Notes: generated from the sequence alone by a model not told the origin. A DNA stretch of 64,000 bases from an uncultured Prevotellaceae bacterium (GCA_900318885.1 ONMN01000003.1:1-64000); one strand, 5' to 3'; numbered from the stretch's first letter, positions 24,550 through 35,032 are shown. Made by a program: numbers and translations.

Positions 24550-27021
24550 TTATTTGATTACTATCTTCTTTCCATTTCTAATATACAGTCCGCGGGTAGG
24601 AGTTTTTACCTCACGACCTTGCAGGTCGTAGTAGCGAACGGTATTATCAGTATCCTCGTTGGTGATGATACTCTGGATACCAGTAGTACTTACCTCGAAC
24701 TCCTTTGCAGCACTCCATGCGGAATAGTTCTCATCTACGCCTATCGAGCGGAGACGGAAGCTATATGTCTTTTTATTAGACAAATCCTTAAACGTAATGC
24801 TGTTGGTCTCTGTTGGATAAACTTGAGTAGAAACAGCGCGACGAGGAACTGAACTTGACGAATTAATACCTAATTGCTCGGCAGTCCAAATACCATCATA
24901 GATGGCAAGATAATTGAGGTACATCTGTATCTTGGGTTCAATCAAGAACTGATAGGCAGCCTTGTTTATATTCTGGAGGTGAACTACCAACTTCTGGTCT
25001 CCAGTGACTTCAAACTCTTCCGTTCCAACTTCTTCAACGTTTCTGATATATCCATCAACCACATCACCGTTAGAATAGGTAACAGTTCCCTTGACCGTGT
25101 TTTTCACTATGTTAGCACCCAAAACCAAAGTGGCATTGGTCGATGAAGTTGTGTACCACCATGGTGATTTAAGCGATCCCGTTTTTTGTGACGTACCAAA
25201 GCGTAACTTTTGGGGAGTCGTGTATAGATTTGTGCCGGTCCATCCTTTCATCCCATAGTCGGTCAAATCGTCATTGATGGGTGAAAAGCTTTGTGATTTG
25301 CTATAAAACTTTGCAAAGTCATATTCTTTCTGCAAAGCCTCCTCTGGAGTGGTGGGAGCCTTGCCCTTACTTGTTAATTCCACTTCATAACCCACAGCGC
25401 CTTCGACAGCATTCCACGAGATAGTAACCGAGTTGTCAGATGTCTGTTCAGAGACTGTAGATCCTTCAACATCAGGAGCAGGCATTTCTGGGCGACAAGC
25501 CACAAACGAAATCGTCATCGCATCTGCGTTCTCCGTAATGTGGTCAATCTGCTTGTTCATGAAATTCTGACCATCCACATTCTTAGAAAAAACGGTAGCA
25601 GCAGGGGTCGAGTAGTTGTTTAACAAGGTGTTTCCTGTGGTGCCCGGCCAGGGATCACCCGGCAGACTTTTTGTCGAAGTTCTCCCTTCATTGTCAGCAG
25701 GAATAATGGTACAACGCTGATGATCAGCATTTGTATTCACTTTATTGGTAGTCCAAGCATTTTCGTTATAATCCACATGCAGTATCAACATGCCATGACC
25801 ATACAGTTTGCTGTCAAAGCCAACAGGCTGACGATTCTCCAACAAATAGTACTCTCCGGTAATATCCTTTTTCCTTCCTTCGTTGTACAGGACATAGGCC
25901 TCTGGATGTGTTGCCAATGGCTTCATATCTGCAATTTGAGTCATTTCATTAATTTCCACAGGTTCCATCCATCCAGAGAACCAACGTTCGTAGGAAGTAT
26001 AGCCTGCGGGGGTACGAGAATTGTCAAGATAGCTACCACTATCCATCACATCCCAGTAAGACATACCGAAATTCACCTGACCATTTGTATCATACATATC
26101 TGGCAGTCCTAAACAGTGGCTGAACTCATGACATGCCGTACCAATGCCATCCATTGTAGTGCCGGTGTTTCCCCTCAACTCAGCAGCACAGCCATAGGTG
26201 TCAATCCATACGCCATCATACTTCACTCTCTTGTCATCAGCACGCAGTACATATTCATGCGGCCAAATGGTTTCTTTTGCACCACCTTGAGCTTCAGCAT
26301 AACCTGCATAGATGACAAATACCTGATCTACTTCACCATCTTTATCCCAGTCGTATTTCGAGAAATCAACACCTGCTCCATGAGCAGCATCTACAGCTTC
26401 GCGAACCATTAATACGGGATGGATATCATTGTGATCATCTCCATTATCATCCTTATAATGAGCTCCATAATACGCCATATCATTGGCAGTAGTAAAAGGA
26501 CCTACGACATCAAATTCAATAGTCAACTGGTCATAACTCTGCTTCTTAAAATAGTCTTTTACAGATCCAGCCATACCCCCTTCATTATAGCCTTCCTCAT
26601 TGAAGAAACGATTGAAAACCGGTTGAGGATTCTCTGTAACAAACTTCACATCCTTAAATTCCACAAGGATAACCAGTCCACGCTGCGTACCCTTAGTCAT
26701 ATTTGAGGGTTTACCTGCACGACGTGCAGCACGCTTACCAGCTCTTTCACTAACGGACAGTCTCTTTTCTCTTAATTCATTCCATTTCTGAGCAACCTCC
26801 TCTTGAGTCATCATTACCAACTCGCCATCTTTCAATAAACAAGGTTGATTCTTTGCATCGGTATAGAACGAGAAATGCTCATCGCCCCTTAGTGTTAACT
26901 CTACGGTTGAACCGTCCTTCAACGTTACTTTCTTCTTCAATCCTGGCTTAGCAGGCACGGCCATCATCGTCATTGTGACGAACATCAGCGCCATCATGGC
27001 TATTAATAGTCTTTTATTCAT
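24550..27021 (-). CDS. secreted M6-family metallopeptidase with T9SS tail
   Basis: 823 residues. Signal peptide to about residue 21. The zinc site HEFSHCLGLPD (His298, Glu299, His302, Asp308) is followed by a Met-turn-like WDVMDSG, as in immune-inhibitor-A type M6 peptidases. A fibronectin-like module (about 525-560, continued at 735-785) and a lectin-like segment follow. The end, RYYDLQGREVKTPTRGLYIRNGKKIVIK, is a type IX secretion C-terminal signal, so the enzyme is exported to the surface or medium. It has its own promoter but is the last gene behind SusC-SusD-lipoprotein, which suggests extracellular protein digestion feeding a peptide importer. Confidence 0.88.
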   Translation of the reverse strand: MNKRLLIAMMALMFVTMTMMAVPAKPGLKKKVTLKDGSTVELTLRGDEHFSFYTDAKNQPCLLKDGELVMMTQEEVAQKWNELREKRLSVSERAGKRAARRAGKPSNMTKGTQRGLVILVEFKDVKFVTENPQPVFNRFFNEEGYNEGGMAGSVKDYFKKQSYDQLTIEFDVVGPFTTANDMAYYGAHYKDDNGDDHNDIHPVLMVREAVDAAHGAGVDFSKYDWDKDGEVDQVFVIYAGYAEAQGGAKETIWPHEYVLRADDKRVKYDGVWIDTYGCAAELRGNTGTTMDGIGTACHEFSHCLGLPDMYDTNGQVNFGMSYWDVMDSGSYLDNSRTPAGYTSYERWFSGWMEPVEINEMTQIADMKPLATHPEAYVLYNEGRKKDITGEYYLLENRQPVGFDSKLYGHGMLILHVDYNENAWTTNKVNTNADHQRCTIIPADNEGRTSTKSLPGDPWPGTTGNTLLNNYSTPAATVFSKNVDGQNFMNKQIDHITENADAMTISFVACRPEMPAPDVEGSTVSEQTSDNSVTISWNAVEGAVGYEVELTSKGKAPTTPEEALQKEYDFAKFYSKSQSFSPINDDLTDYGMKGWTGTNLYTTPQKLRFGTSQKTGSLKSPWWYTTSSTNATLVLGANIVKNTVKGTVTYSNGDVVDGYIRNVEEVGTEEFEVTGDQKLVVHLQNINKAAYQFLIEPKIQMYLNYLAIYDGIWTAEQLGINSSSSVPRRAVSTQVYPTETNSITFKDLSNKKTYSFRLRSIGVDENYSAWSAAKEFEVSTTGIQSIITNEDTDNTVRYYDLQGREVKTPTRGLYIRNGKKIVIK

Positions 27022-27060
27022 AATAATTGAAATTATTGCAACAAACTAAAAAAATCGATG

Positions 27061-27091
27061 CAAAGTTACAAATAAGTAAGGACAAAACAAA
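27061..27091 (-). promoter_or_regulatory. promoter of the M6 peptidase gene
   Basis: TTTG (27091-27088), 19 bases, TAACTTTG (27068-27061) on the minus strand; the gene starts 40 bases on. Confidence 0.65.
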
Positions 27092-27165
27092 GGGTTTAAC
27101 TTTTTTTTTGTTGATAATATGTAGTTTCATTGGGGTTTGCTTATTAAATGTGAGGACAGCATTGT

Positions 27166-27207
27166 AAAAAATAAAAAGCGTGGGAACAATTGCTGCTCCC
27201 ACGCCTT
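27166..27207 (-). terminator. terminator of the SusC/SusD/lipoprotein operon
   Basis: GCGTGGGA / TCCCACGC stem with an 11-base loop and a T-rich tail on the minus strand, 20 bases after the stop of the lipoprotein gene. With the promoter at 27061 this separates the peptidase gene into its own transcript. Confidence 0.85.
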
Positions 27208-27223
27208 TGATATAAAAGATCAA

Positions 27224-29326
27224 TTACTTACTAAAGTCAAATGTCAATCTACGATGACGCTTAAATGAATCTTTCTTATTCACCTTCACCATATTGGCAG
27301 CACCACCGTTCAAACGATATTCGAAGTTTGCAGCAGCAGCAGCTCGCTTAGCTTTAGCCACAGCAGCAGGAGATGCCCCAGGCAAAATCAGCTGGAAGCC
27401 ACCATTGGTACAAGCATAGTAACCATCAGTGCCCTGATAAAGGAAGCCCTGGTAAATCCTAGGATTACCTTCGTCATCATACATCGGATTACCATCAGCG
27501 TCTTTTCTTTGAATGATTGGCAGCGTGATAACTCCATCCTTCAAAGTACCGAAGTCCTCTGGGAATGCACCAATAACCACATCTGCAGAATAACCTTGCT
27601 GACCAAAATACTCAATATCATCACCACCATAGCTTACGATAGAGTATTCACCAGCGCCAAGGTCAAGACCCGTAGGCTGAGTCAGGAAATAAACTGCGTT
27701 GGGGTTCTCAGCATGGATAAGGATTTCATTCTCACCGCCTGTCTTTCCGAAAGCATCTGCGATACCAGCGTACATAGCTTTAACACGGTAAAGACCTGGG
27801 GTCTCAGAGTGTTCCTCTACCTCAACATGCACAGGCCAAGGACCATAAGCATAACCAGTTGCAAATGGAAGTACGAAATCATCGTAATAAACACCATCTG
27901 TACCGAGAGACTTCCATGGGTTCTTACCTCCATAGTACTCGAATGGAGCTGCTACAACGTTCTTCACCTCATCACCATCAATAATAACGAGGATAACCTG
28001 CAGTTTACCTGTCAACTCCTCAGGAATCTCAATCTGAATGCGGCCATCCTTAGCCACATCCTTCAGATCAGCTGCCTCATACTCACCAGCGAGGATAGCA
28101 TCAGCCACAGCATCGGCATCAACGTTCTGACTGACGACAGCAACCTTGTAAGCGCTTGCCTTCTTGGCATCAGCACCTATCAGCTCATAGTCAGCCAAAA
28201 CATATACGATATTCTTGGTATCAGTGAACAGACCAGCATACTCCATAGTTGCGCTATAATCGAAAATCTTCACGCCAGGGAAAACAATCTGAGCAAGAGG
28301 AGCACCTTTCTGACAAGGAGCACCACCACGACTTGTTCCCTCAAGCAGATACAAACCACTCAGCTGAATCACTGCGGGCGTTCCGTCTTCTTGGTACTTC
28401 ATCACATAGCTCGTATTGTTATAGCGTGCCCAGTTAACAGAGAAGTCCATTGGATGATAGAGGATATAATCAGCCTCGTTTGCACTACTATAATAACCTG
28501 AGTTGATAGGAGTAAAATAAACATAATTATCTCCATCAATCGTTACGCCGCGGAAATCCTGTCCTTTATCCAACAGAGTAATAGTGGTGTATTTAGACTG
28601 GTTACCATCGGCTTCTCCACCTACTTGATCAAGAATTGAAGCATAATCCATCGTTACACGATATACTTTGGGATTCTCGACAGCACGGAAAATCTCAGAC
28701 TCACAAGGAACAGCGTCCTCAACAAGGAAGAAATCGTTATATGTTCCCTTACCCAGCGATTCCCAGTTGTAGTCCTTCATGAGACTTATCTCTGTAACAA
28801 TTTTGTACGCAGAAAGCTTCTTCAGGTAAGCTTCGTATGCAGCAGTCTCAATCTCATATTGAGCCGAATCAGCTGCAGTAGATTCTGGAGTAAGCTCTTT
28901 GGGCTTAGCAACAGCAGGAATACCAATGCTCAGCGTATCGATAACCAAATTAGCCGTTACAGTTTCACCTATTGCAAGATCCTTGTTAACAGTAATCGTA
29001 TAGATGGCAGTGTTAGAACCATCTTCGAAAGTTACTGAAGCAGGACCGCTCAGGGTCTCATCGTTTGAGAAAGAAGCTGCAATAGGCAGAGTATAATTAC
29101 CCGCCGTCGTTCCACGGCGCACGGTAACAGGAATTTGGATACCGTTTGTCATGTCGGCAGGATAATAGGTATAGCTGCACGACGTGTTATCAAAGGTATA
29201 CGAAGTGCCATTGGTCAGGAAGAGGTCAGCAGTCTGCGCCTTATTCCAAACACCATCCTCGCTACAAGAAGTAAGCAATCCTGCAACGATGGCAGTTACG
29301 ATAAATAATGACTTATATAGTTTCAT
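27224..29326 (-). CDS. surface lipoprotein accessory to SusC/SusD
   Basis: 700 residues; SPII signal with Cys21 (AGLLTSC). The N-terminal part (30-135) looks like a beta-sandwich with Calx-beta-like strands. Two copies of a roughly 110-residue module follow, starting NWESLGKGTYNDFFLV (about 188) and NPWKSLGTDGVYYDDFVLP (about 475), each with a later 'YRV...Y' strand and an 'NxVYF' strand. The position third behind SusC and SusD is that of SusE/SusF or of surface substrate-binding proteins. I recognise no enzyme motif. Role inferred: substrate capture on the cell surface. Confidence 0.65.
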   Translation of the reverse strand: MKLYKSLFIVTAIVAGLLTSCSEDGVWNKAQTADLFLTNGTSYTFDNTSCSYTYYPADMTNGIQIPVTVRRGTTAGNYTLPIAASFSNDETLSGPASVTFEDGSNTAIYTITVNKDLAIGETVTANLVIDTLSIGIPAVAKPKELTPESTAADSAQYEIETAAYEAYLKKLSAYKIVTEISLMKDYNWESLGKGTYNDFFLVEDAVPCESEIFRAVENPKVYRVTMDYASILDQVGGEADGNQSKYTTITLLDKGQDFRGVTIDGDNYVYFTPINSGYYSSANEADYILYHPMDFSVNWARYNNTSYVMKYQEDGTPAVIQLSGLYLLEGTSRGGAPCQKGAPLAQIVFPGVKIFDYSATMEYAGLFTDTKNIVYVLADYELIGADAKKASAYKVAVVSQNVDADAVADAILAGEYEAADLKDVAKDGRIQIEIPEELTGKLQVILVIIDGDEVKNVVAAPFEYYGGKNPWKSLGTDGVYYDDFVLPFATGYAYGPWPVHVEVEEHSETPGLYRVKAMYAGIADAFGKTGGENEILIHAENPNAVYFLTQPTGLDLGAGEYSIVSYGGDDIEYFGQQGYSADVVIGAFPEDFGTLKDGVITLPIIQRKDADGNPMYDDEGNPRIYQGFLYQGTDGYYACTNGGFQLILPGASPAAVAKAKRAAAAANFEYRLNGGAANMVKVNKKDSFKRHRRLTFDFSK

Positions 29327-29356
29327 AATTCTATTTATCTGTTAAGATGAATAATA

Positions 29357-31018
29357 TTAGTTAACAGGTTCCAATACAGGAATACCGAGGTTATTGTCCT
29401 TTTCGTCAATCAGAGGATTAGACTCCGTCTCATCGTCAGGAATCTGGAATATCAGCGCATTGATAGCCTCACCGGTAGTACCACCCTGTCCTGCCTTTAC
29501 TTTTGCAATGGCATCAGCCTCACCAGCCTGTGTATCAAGAATCTGGTAGTTGTACTTAGGCATATTCTTGTCTATATTCTTCCAAGCAGTGCTGGCACGG
29601 TCAACACCTTTGCGCAGACGCAACAAATCGAAGTAAGAGAGGCCCTCACCCCAAAGCTCAATACGACGCTGAGTCCAAACAGCATTCTGAACAGCCTCAG
29701 CAGTAGATGCACCAGTGCTATAAGATGGGTCACGATAAGTTCTTACGAAGGTCTCCAGCGTATTTTTACCTGCAGCGGGATCACCGGCCATAGCCTGTGC
29801 TTCAGCCAAGATAAGATACATCTCTTCAATACGCATCAGAGGCACATCATTGGCATTTGTCGAAGTATAAACCTCATCCTTATAGGGAGCGAACTTCACC
29901 TGTGTATAGGCAGGAGCCTCAGCTGTCTTGGTAAGATATGCCTGCTGCGCCTCGTTGAGGTTGGCGCTAGTACCGGCAGCATCCAGGAACCATCCCTTAC
30001 GTGGGTCGTTAGCACCAATCAAATCATACAATGTTGGGTTGATACGACGCCAAGCACCTACACTGGCATAACCGTAGTTAAGAGAACCCATGTGAGAAAT
30101 CCAGTTCACAATACCAGAGGTAACCACACGATCAGTCTCAGCAATCAGAATACCCCACATCCAGTTAGACTCATTGATATCCTTGAATGTAGGAGTGCTA
30201 ACTTCCTCGATGGTTGCAGGACGTGAAGCACTGTTTTTGATAGCCTCCTGAGCATCAGCTGCTGCGGCACTCCAATTCTGCATGACCAGATTTACACGAG
30301 CACGCAGGCCATAAGCAACATCAAGACTTATGTAACGCTTATCATCACGCTTCTTGCTTGATGTAGACAGCATCTGGATGGCATCGCTAAGATCTTTCAA
30401 AATCAGGTCGTAAACCTCCTGAACGGTATTGCGCGAAACACCATTGGAACCAGCCTCGAGCTGATTTTCTTCAGTAATAATGGGAACACAGGGAGCGTCC
30501 TCATTACCTTTGTAGGTAAACTGGAAAATCTGTGCCAAATTGAAATAGTCGAAAGCACGCAAAGCCAGCGCCTGAGCCAGATAGAACTTCAGCGTCTCGT
30601 CCTCAGTATCACGTGCAATCGTATTTGTAACCATGTTGGCAGTATAGATCTGGTTGTAAAGAGTTGACCAAGTCACGTTGGTAACACGTGAGCTCAGAGA
30701 ACGGTCTGTAAAATCAAGACCAAATGAGAACCAGTTGTAACCTACGTCACAGCCTACCATGTCAACGCCACGGCTATCCAAATAAAGCATGATAGAGGGA
30801 TAACCAAAGTCATCATGCGATTCAGACACGTTGTTATAGATGCTGAACATTGTGGTAATACCTGTAACACTGGCCGACACCTTTTCAGGGTTGTTCTCTA
30901 CAGTGTTAGCCTTCTGGTCGGATGTTATGTCACGACCCATGGGCTCGGTATCGAGATCAGCGCAACCTACCATCAGCGTGCTGGCCATAGCCAGCGTCAA
31001 TATCTTGTTAATTTTCAT
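29357..31018 (-). CDS. SusD/RagB-family outer membrane lipoprotein
   Basis: 553 residues from ATG 31018; a GTG four codons upstream is less likely. Lipobox Cys19 (STLMVGC). SusD features: N-terminal ADLDTEPMGRD, helical TPR core (YLAQALALRAFDYFNLAQIFQFTY) and the C-terminal motif ELWGEGLSYFDLLRLRKGVD. It forms the lid of the SusC importer. 15 bases of the SusC stop region separate the two genes. Because a metallopeptidase gene, and no glycosidase, is linked, a peptide-type substrate is suggested, as for RagB. Confidence 0.9.
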   Translation of the reverse strand: MKINKILTLAMASTLMVGCADLDTEPMGRDITSDQKANTVENNPEKVSASVTGITTMFSIYNNVSESHDDFGYPSIMLYLDSRGVDMVGCDVGYNWFSFGLDFTDRSLSSRVTNVTWSTLYNQIYTANMVTNTIARDTEDETLKFYLAQALALRAFDYFNLAQIFQFTYKGNEDAPCVPIITEENQLEAGSNGVSRNTVQEVYDLILKDLSDAIQMLSTSSKKRDDKRYISLDVAYGLRARVNLVMQNWSAAAADAQEAIKNSASRPATIEEVSTPTFKDINESNWMWGILIAETDRVVTSGIVNWISHMGSLNYGYASVGAWRRINPTLYDLIGANDPRKGWFLDAAGTSANLNEAQQAYLTKTAEAPAYTQVKFAPYKDEVYTSTNANDVPLMRIEEMYLILAEAQAMAGDPAAGKNTLETFVRTYRDPSYSTGASTAEAVQNAVWTQRRIELWGEGLSYFDLLRLRKGVDRASTAWKNIDKNMPKYNYQILDTQAGEADAIAKVKAGQGGTTGEAINALIFQIPDDETESNPLIDEKDNNLGIPVLEPVN

Positions 31019-31045
31019 AATCTTATTCACTGATTGTTTAATATG

Positions 31046-34000
31046 TTAGAATGTAACCTTAATACCACCCGAGATTGTGCGCAGAGCAGAATAGTACTTG
31101 GCATAAGCCGAGATGGGGCTCAAACGTGGGTCGAGACCCTTACGGGCAGAGAAGAGAGCTACGTTGTCAGCCGTACCATAGATACGAACTGCATCAAGCT
31201 TCAACTTGCTGGTCCATTTCTTAGGAAGTGTGTATCCCAACGTGATGTTGTTGATAGAGAAGTAGTTCGACGAGATCAACCAACGGTCAGAAGTTGAGTT
31301 GGTATAAAGGTCGCTGGCTGCCAGACGAGGAACATCAGTATAAATGTTGGTGGGAGTCCAAGCGTTCAAGATATCTGTACTCAAAGCCTCACCAGCGTCA
31401 GAAGAACCGGCATTGTGCATCAGGTCTTGCTGGTAGTTATCGTAACACTTACCACCGAACTGATAAGATGCCTGGATGGAGAAGTCGAAGCCATAAGCCT
31501 CGAGCGATGTTCCAATACCACCAGCCCAGTTAGCCTGCAAATTACCTGTTGCCTGACGATTTGTATTACGTGCTATTGAGTAGTCAGATGTTGCATACTC
31601 ATTGCCTTCGCTATCCTTAGCCCAGTAGAGTGCCAAACCATTGGCTGGGTTAACACCAGCATATTTCACGAGATAATACTCATACATTGACTGACCTTCA
31701 CGATAGATACGAGTACCATCAATAAGCTGGCCATTCAACTCGGGAGCAAGTTCAATAATCTCGTTGCTATTGTGGTTGATGTTGAAGTCAACATTCCAAC
31801 GGAGGTTGGCCTTCTTGATAATCTGTGAGTGCAAGTCAATTTCGATACCACGGTTACGCATTGAACCAATGTTCATGGGGATTGAGCTATATCCGTTAGA
31901 CACAGCCACAGGCTTGTTGTAAAGCATGTCCTTAGTGGTACGGTTGTAGTAGTCGATAGAACCCGAGAGACGTCCGTTCCAGAATTCAAAGTCAACAGCT
32001 ACGTCGAAAGCATTGCTCTTCTCCCATGTCAGATCAGGATTACCTTTGTAAACCAAAGTACCGTCAGAGAACACGCCATCAGCACCCGTCATGCGGTACT
32101 GGTCAATGTAAGCGTAGTACTGATTATAGCCAGAGGTACCAATACGGTCGTTACCATTCTGACCGAACGAGAAACGAAGCTTCAGGAAGTTAATCCACTT
32201 CTGATCCTTCATAAAGTTCTCTCTTGCAATGTTCCAAGCAGCAGAACCAGACCAGAAGGTACCCCAACGATTGTCCTTATGGAAACGTGAAGAACCATCG
32301 GCACGAAGGCTGAAGCTTGCGAAGTAGCGCTCATCATAGTCGTAGTTCAGACGACCAATCCAAGAACGCATGGCGTACTTGTGGTAGTAACCTGCACCCA
32401 TACGCTGGTCGATGGTATTGTAAACACTCCAGTCGCCTTCCTTGTAAAGGTTCTGACCTGAAGCCTCAGACACCTCATAGCGCCAGTCGTAGGTCTCGTA
32501 TGCGAACAGAGCATCGACACTGTGAACATCAGCGAACTTGTTGCGATAGGTTGCCATATACTGCTGGGTAATAGCCTGAGTATGCATGTGCTCCTGGACA
32601 GCCTCACCACCGTATGCCTTGCTCTGACCAAACATAGAGCTGGAAGCATAGTGGTAACGCGTATTGTCAAGGTTCAGACCCAGATGGTAGCTGATGGTCA
32701 GACCACGAACAGGAGTGATGTCAATACCCCAACGGCTGTTGAAGATGTCCATTATATATTCCTCAGTCTGATAGGTCAAGTCACCGATTGGGTTAGCGAT
32801 AGACATGGTGTTACGAGCGAAAGCACCCGTGGTACGATCACCATAGTCATAAACAGGAACACCGTTTTTGGTGTACATGGTAGATCCATCAGCATTACGT
32901 GCATAGAACGGGTAAACAGGTCCGAAATGGTTTGCTACACCAAAAGCATTACCTGATGAGTTTGAAGTAGTCTGCTCACCGGGGTACTTACTCTTTGAGT
33001 TGGTGTACATCAGGTTGGCTGACAGCTTGAGCCAATCCTTAGCCTGATATTCAACATTTGAACGGGTTGAGATACGGTAGAAGCCAGAGTTCTTGATGAC
33101 ACCCTCATCCTCCAAATAACCTGCACCGAAGTAGTAAGACAACTTTCCACTACCACCCACCAGGCTGGCCTTGTACTCCTGACGCAGACCATTGCTGAAC
33201 GAAAGATCTTCCCAATCATCGGGAGTATAGAAGTACTTACCATCAGAATAACCGATAGTTGCATTGGGGTTAATAGTACCTCCAACATTGAAAAGGGTCT
33301 CACCCTGAGGAACGGTGTAGATGTTGTAACCAGTAGCTGTGCGAGCTACAGAATTTGCGTATGCATGAGCATCACCGGCATTGTAGCCAAGGTTGTAGAG
33401 AGCATCGTTATAATTCGAACGATACAACTGCTCGTAGTATGTGTTGGTGCTGGTAATCTTGCTATAGCTTGGCAGCTCACGTGAGTTACCACCCCAGCTG
33501 GCCTCGAAAGAAATCTTAGCATCGGTATTCTGCTTACCCTTCTTGGTGGTAATCATTACGACACCATTAGCAGCACGTGCACCATAAAGAGAAGTTGCTG
33601 CAGCATCCTTCAACACAGAAATCTGCTCAATATCCTGAGGATCGATAGCAGAGATATCACCTTCGTAAGGCATACCATCAAGCACATACAACGGGTTCAT
33701 GTTGGCATTGATAGAACCGAAACCACGAACGCGGATGTTTGCAGAAGTACCCGGCTGACCAGAGGTCTTGGTAGCTGTTACACCAGCTACGTTACCTACC
33801 AGCGCATTGGTAACATCAGCGACTTTACGTACGTCAATCTTGTCGGCATCCATGACACCGGCAGAACCAGTGAACGAAGCCTTTGTTGCAGTACCATAAG
33901 CCACCACAATCACCTCGTCAAGAGCAGTCTGGTCGCTTGTCAACATAATCTTCATGTTAGGACGGGCGCTCACTTCGATGGGCTCCATACCAATGTAAGT

Positions 34001-34219
34001 TATGCGCAAAGTGTTCTTGCCGGCAGGACATGTCAGCGAGAAGCGACCATTAGCGTCTGTTACGGTACCAACCTGTGTACCTACAACGAGTACGGAAGCA
34101 CCGATGACGGGCTGTCCGTCTTCCTGAGAGGTAACGGTACCGTTAACCTTAGTCTGGGCCAAAGCAACTCCTACCATGAGGAACATGCTGGCCAGAATCA
34201 TTGTTAATCTTTGTTTCAT
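31046..34219 (-). CDS. SusC/RagA-family TonB-linked outer membrane transporter
   Basis: 1057 residues. Signal peptide MKQRLTMILASMFLMVGVALA; carboxypeptidase-regulatory-like domain (VNGTVTSQEDGQPVIGASVLV, 24-100); TonB-box region DEVIVVAYG at about 117-125; plug domain (PGTSANIRVRGFGSINANMNPLYVLDGMPYEGD...EQISVLKDAAATSLYGARAANGVVMITTKKGK); 22-strand barrel to the C-terminal KVTF. It imports the substrate captured by its SusD partner, driven by TonB. First gene of a SusC-SusD-lipoprotein operon that ends at the terminator at 27166. Confidence 0.93.
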   Translation of the reverse strand: MKQRLTMILASMFLMVGVALAQTKVNGTVTSQEDGQPVIGASVLVVGTQVGTVTDANGRFSLTCPAGKNTLRITYIGMEPIEVSARPNMKIMLTSDQTALDEVIVVAYGTATKASFTGSAGVMDADKIDVRKVADVTNALVGNVAGVTATKTSGQPGTSANIRVRGFGSINANMNPLYVLDGMPYEGDISAIDPQDIEQISVLKDAAATSLYGARAANGVVMITTKKGKQNTDAKISFEASWGGNSRELPSYSKITSTNTYYEQLYRSNYNDALYNLGYNAGDAHAYANSVARTATGYNIYTVPQGETLFNVGGTINPNATIGYSDGKYFYTPDDWEDLSFSNGLRQEYKASLVGGSGKLSYYFGAGYLEDEGVIKNSGFYRISTRSNVEYQAKDWLKLSANLMYTNSKSKYPGEQTTSNSSGNAFGVANHFGPVYPFYARNADGSTMYTKNGVPVYDYGDRTTGAFARNTMSIANPIGDLTYQTEEYIMDIFNSRWGIDITPVRGLTISYHLGLNLDNTRYHYASSSMFGQSKAYGGEAVQEHMHTQAITQQYMATYRNKFADVHSVDALFAYETYDWRYEVSEASGQNLYKEGDWSVYNTIDQRMGAGYYHKYAMRSWIGRLNYDYDERYFASFSLRADGSSRFHKDNRWGTFWSGSAAWNIARENFMKDQKWINFLKLRFSFGQNGNDRIGTSGYNQYYAYIDQYRMTGADGVFSDGTLVYKGNPDLTWEKSNAFDVAVDFEFWNGRLSGSIDYYNRTTKDMLYNKPVAVSNGYSSIPMNIGSMRNRGIEIDLHSQIIKKANLRWNVDFNINHNSNEIIELAPELNGQLIDGTRIYREGQSMYEYYLVKYAGVNPANGLALYWAKDSEGNEYATSDYSIARNTNRQATGNLQANWAGGIGTSLEAYGFDFSIQASYQFGGKCYDNYQQDLMHNAGSSDAGEALSTDILNAWTPTNIYTDVPRLAASDLYTNSTSDRWLISSNYFSINNITLGYTLPKKWTSKLKLDAVRIYGTADNVALFSARKGLDPRLSPISAYAKYYSALRTISGGIKVTF

Positions 34220-34326
34220 AAATCTCTCTCGTTTTTTATAAATAGTTAATTAAAAATATGTACGCGTATATTAATAACTGCACAATCTGTCTTCACTCGG
34301 TTTTATTTTTTTTTGCTAAGACCGTG

Positions 34327-34334
34327 CAAAGGTA
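34327..34334 (-). promoter_or_regulatory. -7 box of the SusC/SusD operon
   Basis: TACCTTTG on the minus strand, about 108 bases upstream of the SusC start; no clear TTTG partner. The rest of the 34220-34457 gap is AT-rich with no other signal I can name. Confidence 0.5.
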
Positions 34335-34457
34335 ATGGATAGTTTTTTAAAAAACGAATAAATTTATAAAAAAATAACAAAAATGTACAAGAAATTACGA
34401 AATGTCACATTTTTGCCCTCATTTTGGTGTGTTTTTATGCAGAAAAGTTGCACTTTG

Positions 34458-34997
34458 CTACTCGAACATGCGTGACCACTCGAGGAACTTCAGTACACCC
34501 TCGTGGCCAAACTTCTCTAACGACTGTGCTGCCTCAGCAACGGTCAGCACACGTTCCATTCGAGACTTGGAATAGAACTTATCGGCATAGCAGACGATTT
34601 GTTCCTCCAGCGTCTCAGGCGAGAAATCTTCGTGGGGCAGGGGCAGTTGCTGGCGTTCGATCTGTTGCAGCGTCAGTCCTGTTCCCGTATGTCGCTCAGC
34701 CACACGGGCATGACGGGGAAAGCCTTCGTTGCGCAGTATCTCACCACCGATAACTCCGTGACGGATGTATGGTTCCGTACCGTTACAACAGATGCTGGGG
34801 GCATTACAGCGGAAGATGCCGATATCATGTAACATGGCTGCCTCCTCCAGAAACTGCACGTCCACAGGCAGTTCCCGATGTGTACGTGCAATCAGCAGAC
34901 AGCGATCAGCCACCTGCCGTGAATGTTGTAGTAATACCCTGCGGAGCTCTTCATCATCCGCAGGGTAATACTTATCGATAATGGCTTGATAATCCAT
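34458..34997 (-). CDS. HD-domain phosphohydrolase
   Basis: 179 residues from ATG 34997 (MDYQAIIDKYYP); an ATG two codons upstream lies in the 7-base repeat. The HD site is clear: LLQHSRQVADRCLLIA supplies the first His, AAMLHDIGIF the HD pair, and a later Asp is in CYADKFYSKS. HD proteins of this size act on nucleotides or phospho-metabolites; the substrate is unknown. It follows the broken carboxyltransferase gene with a gap made only of repeat units. Confidence 0.8.
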   Translation of the reverse strand: MDYQAIIDKYYPADDEELRRVLLQHSRQVADRCLLIARTHRELPVDVQFLEEAAMLHDIGIFRCNAPSICCNGTEPYIRHGVIGGEILRNEGFPRHARVAERHTGTGLTLQQIERQQLPLPHEDFSPETLEEQIVCYADKFYSKSRMERVLTVAEAAQSLEKFGHEGVLKFLEWSRMFE

Positions 34998-35032
34998 AAC
35001 CATTAACCGCTAACCGTTAATCATTAACTTTC
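34998..35032. repeat. 7-base repeat between the carboxyltransferase stop and the HD gene
   Basis: Plus strand AACCATT, AACCGCT, AACCGTT, AATCATT, AACTTTC. The upstream gene's TAA (35026-35024) and the alternative start of the HD gene lie inside the array. Confidence 0.75.

Noticed and set aside
27014..27223. Small minus-strand ORF of 69 codons between the peptidase and the lipoprotein gene
   Set aside because: It reads through a strong terminator and the peptidase promoter.
27509..28501. Plus-strand ORF (330 aa) inside the lipoprotein gene
   Set aside because: Antisense to a lipoprotein with a clear signal and conserved modules; no start context or homology that I recognise.
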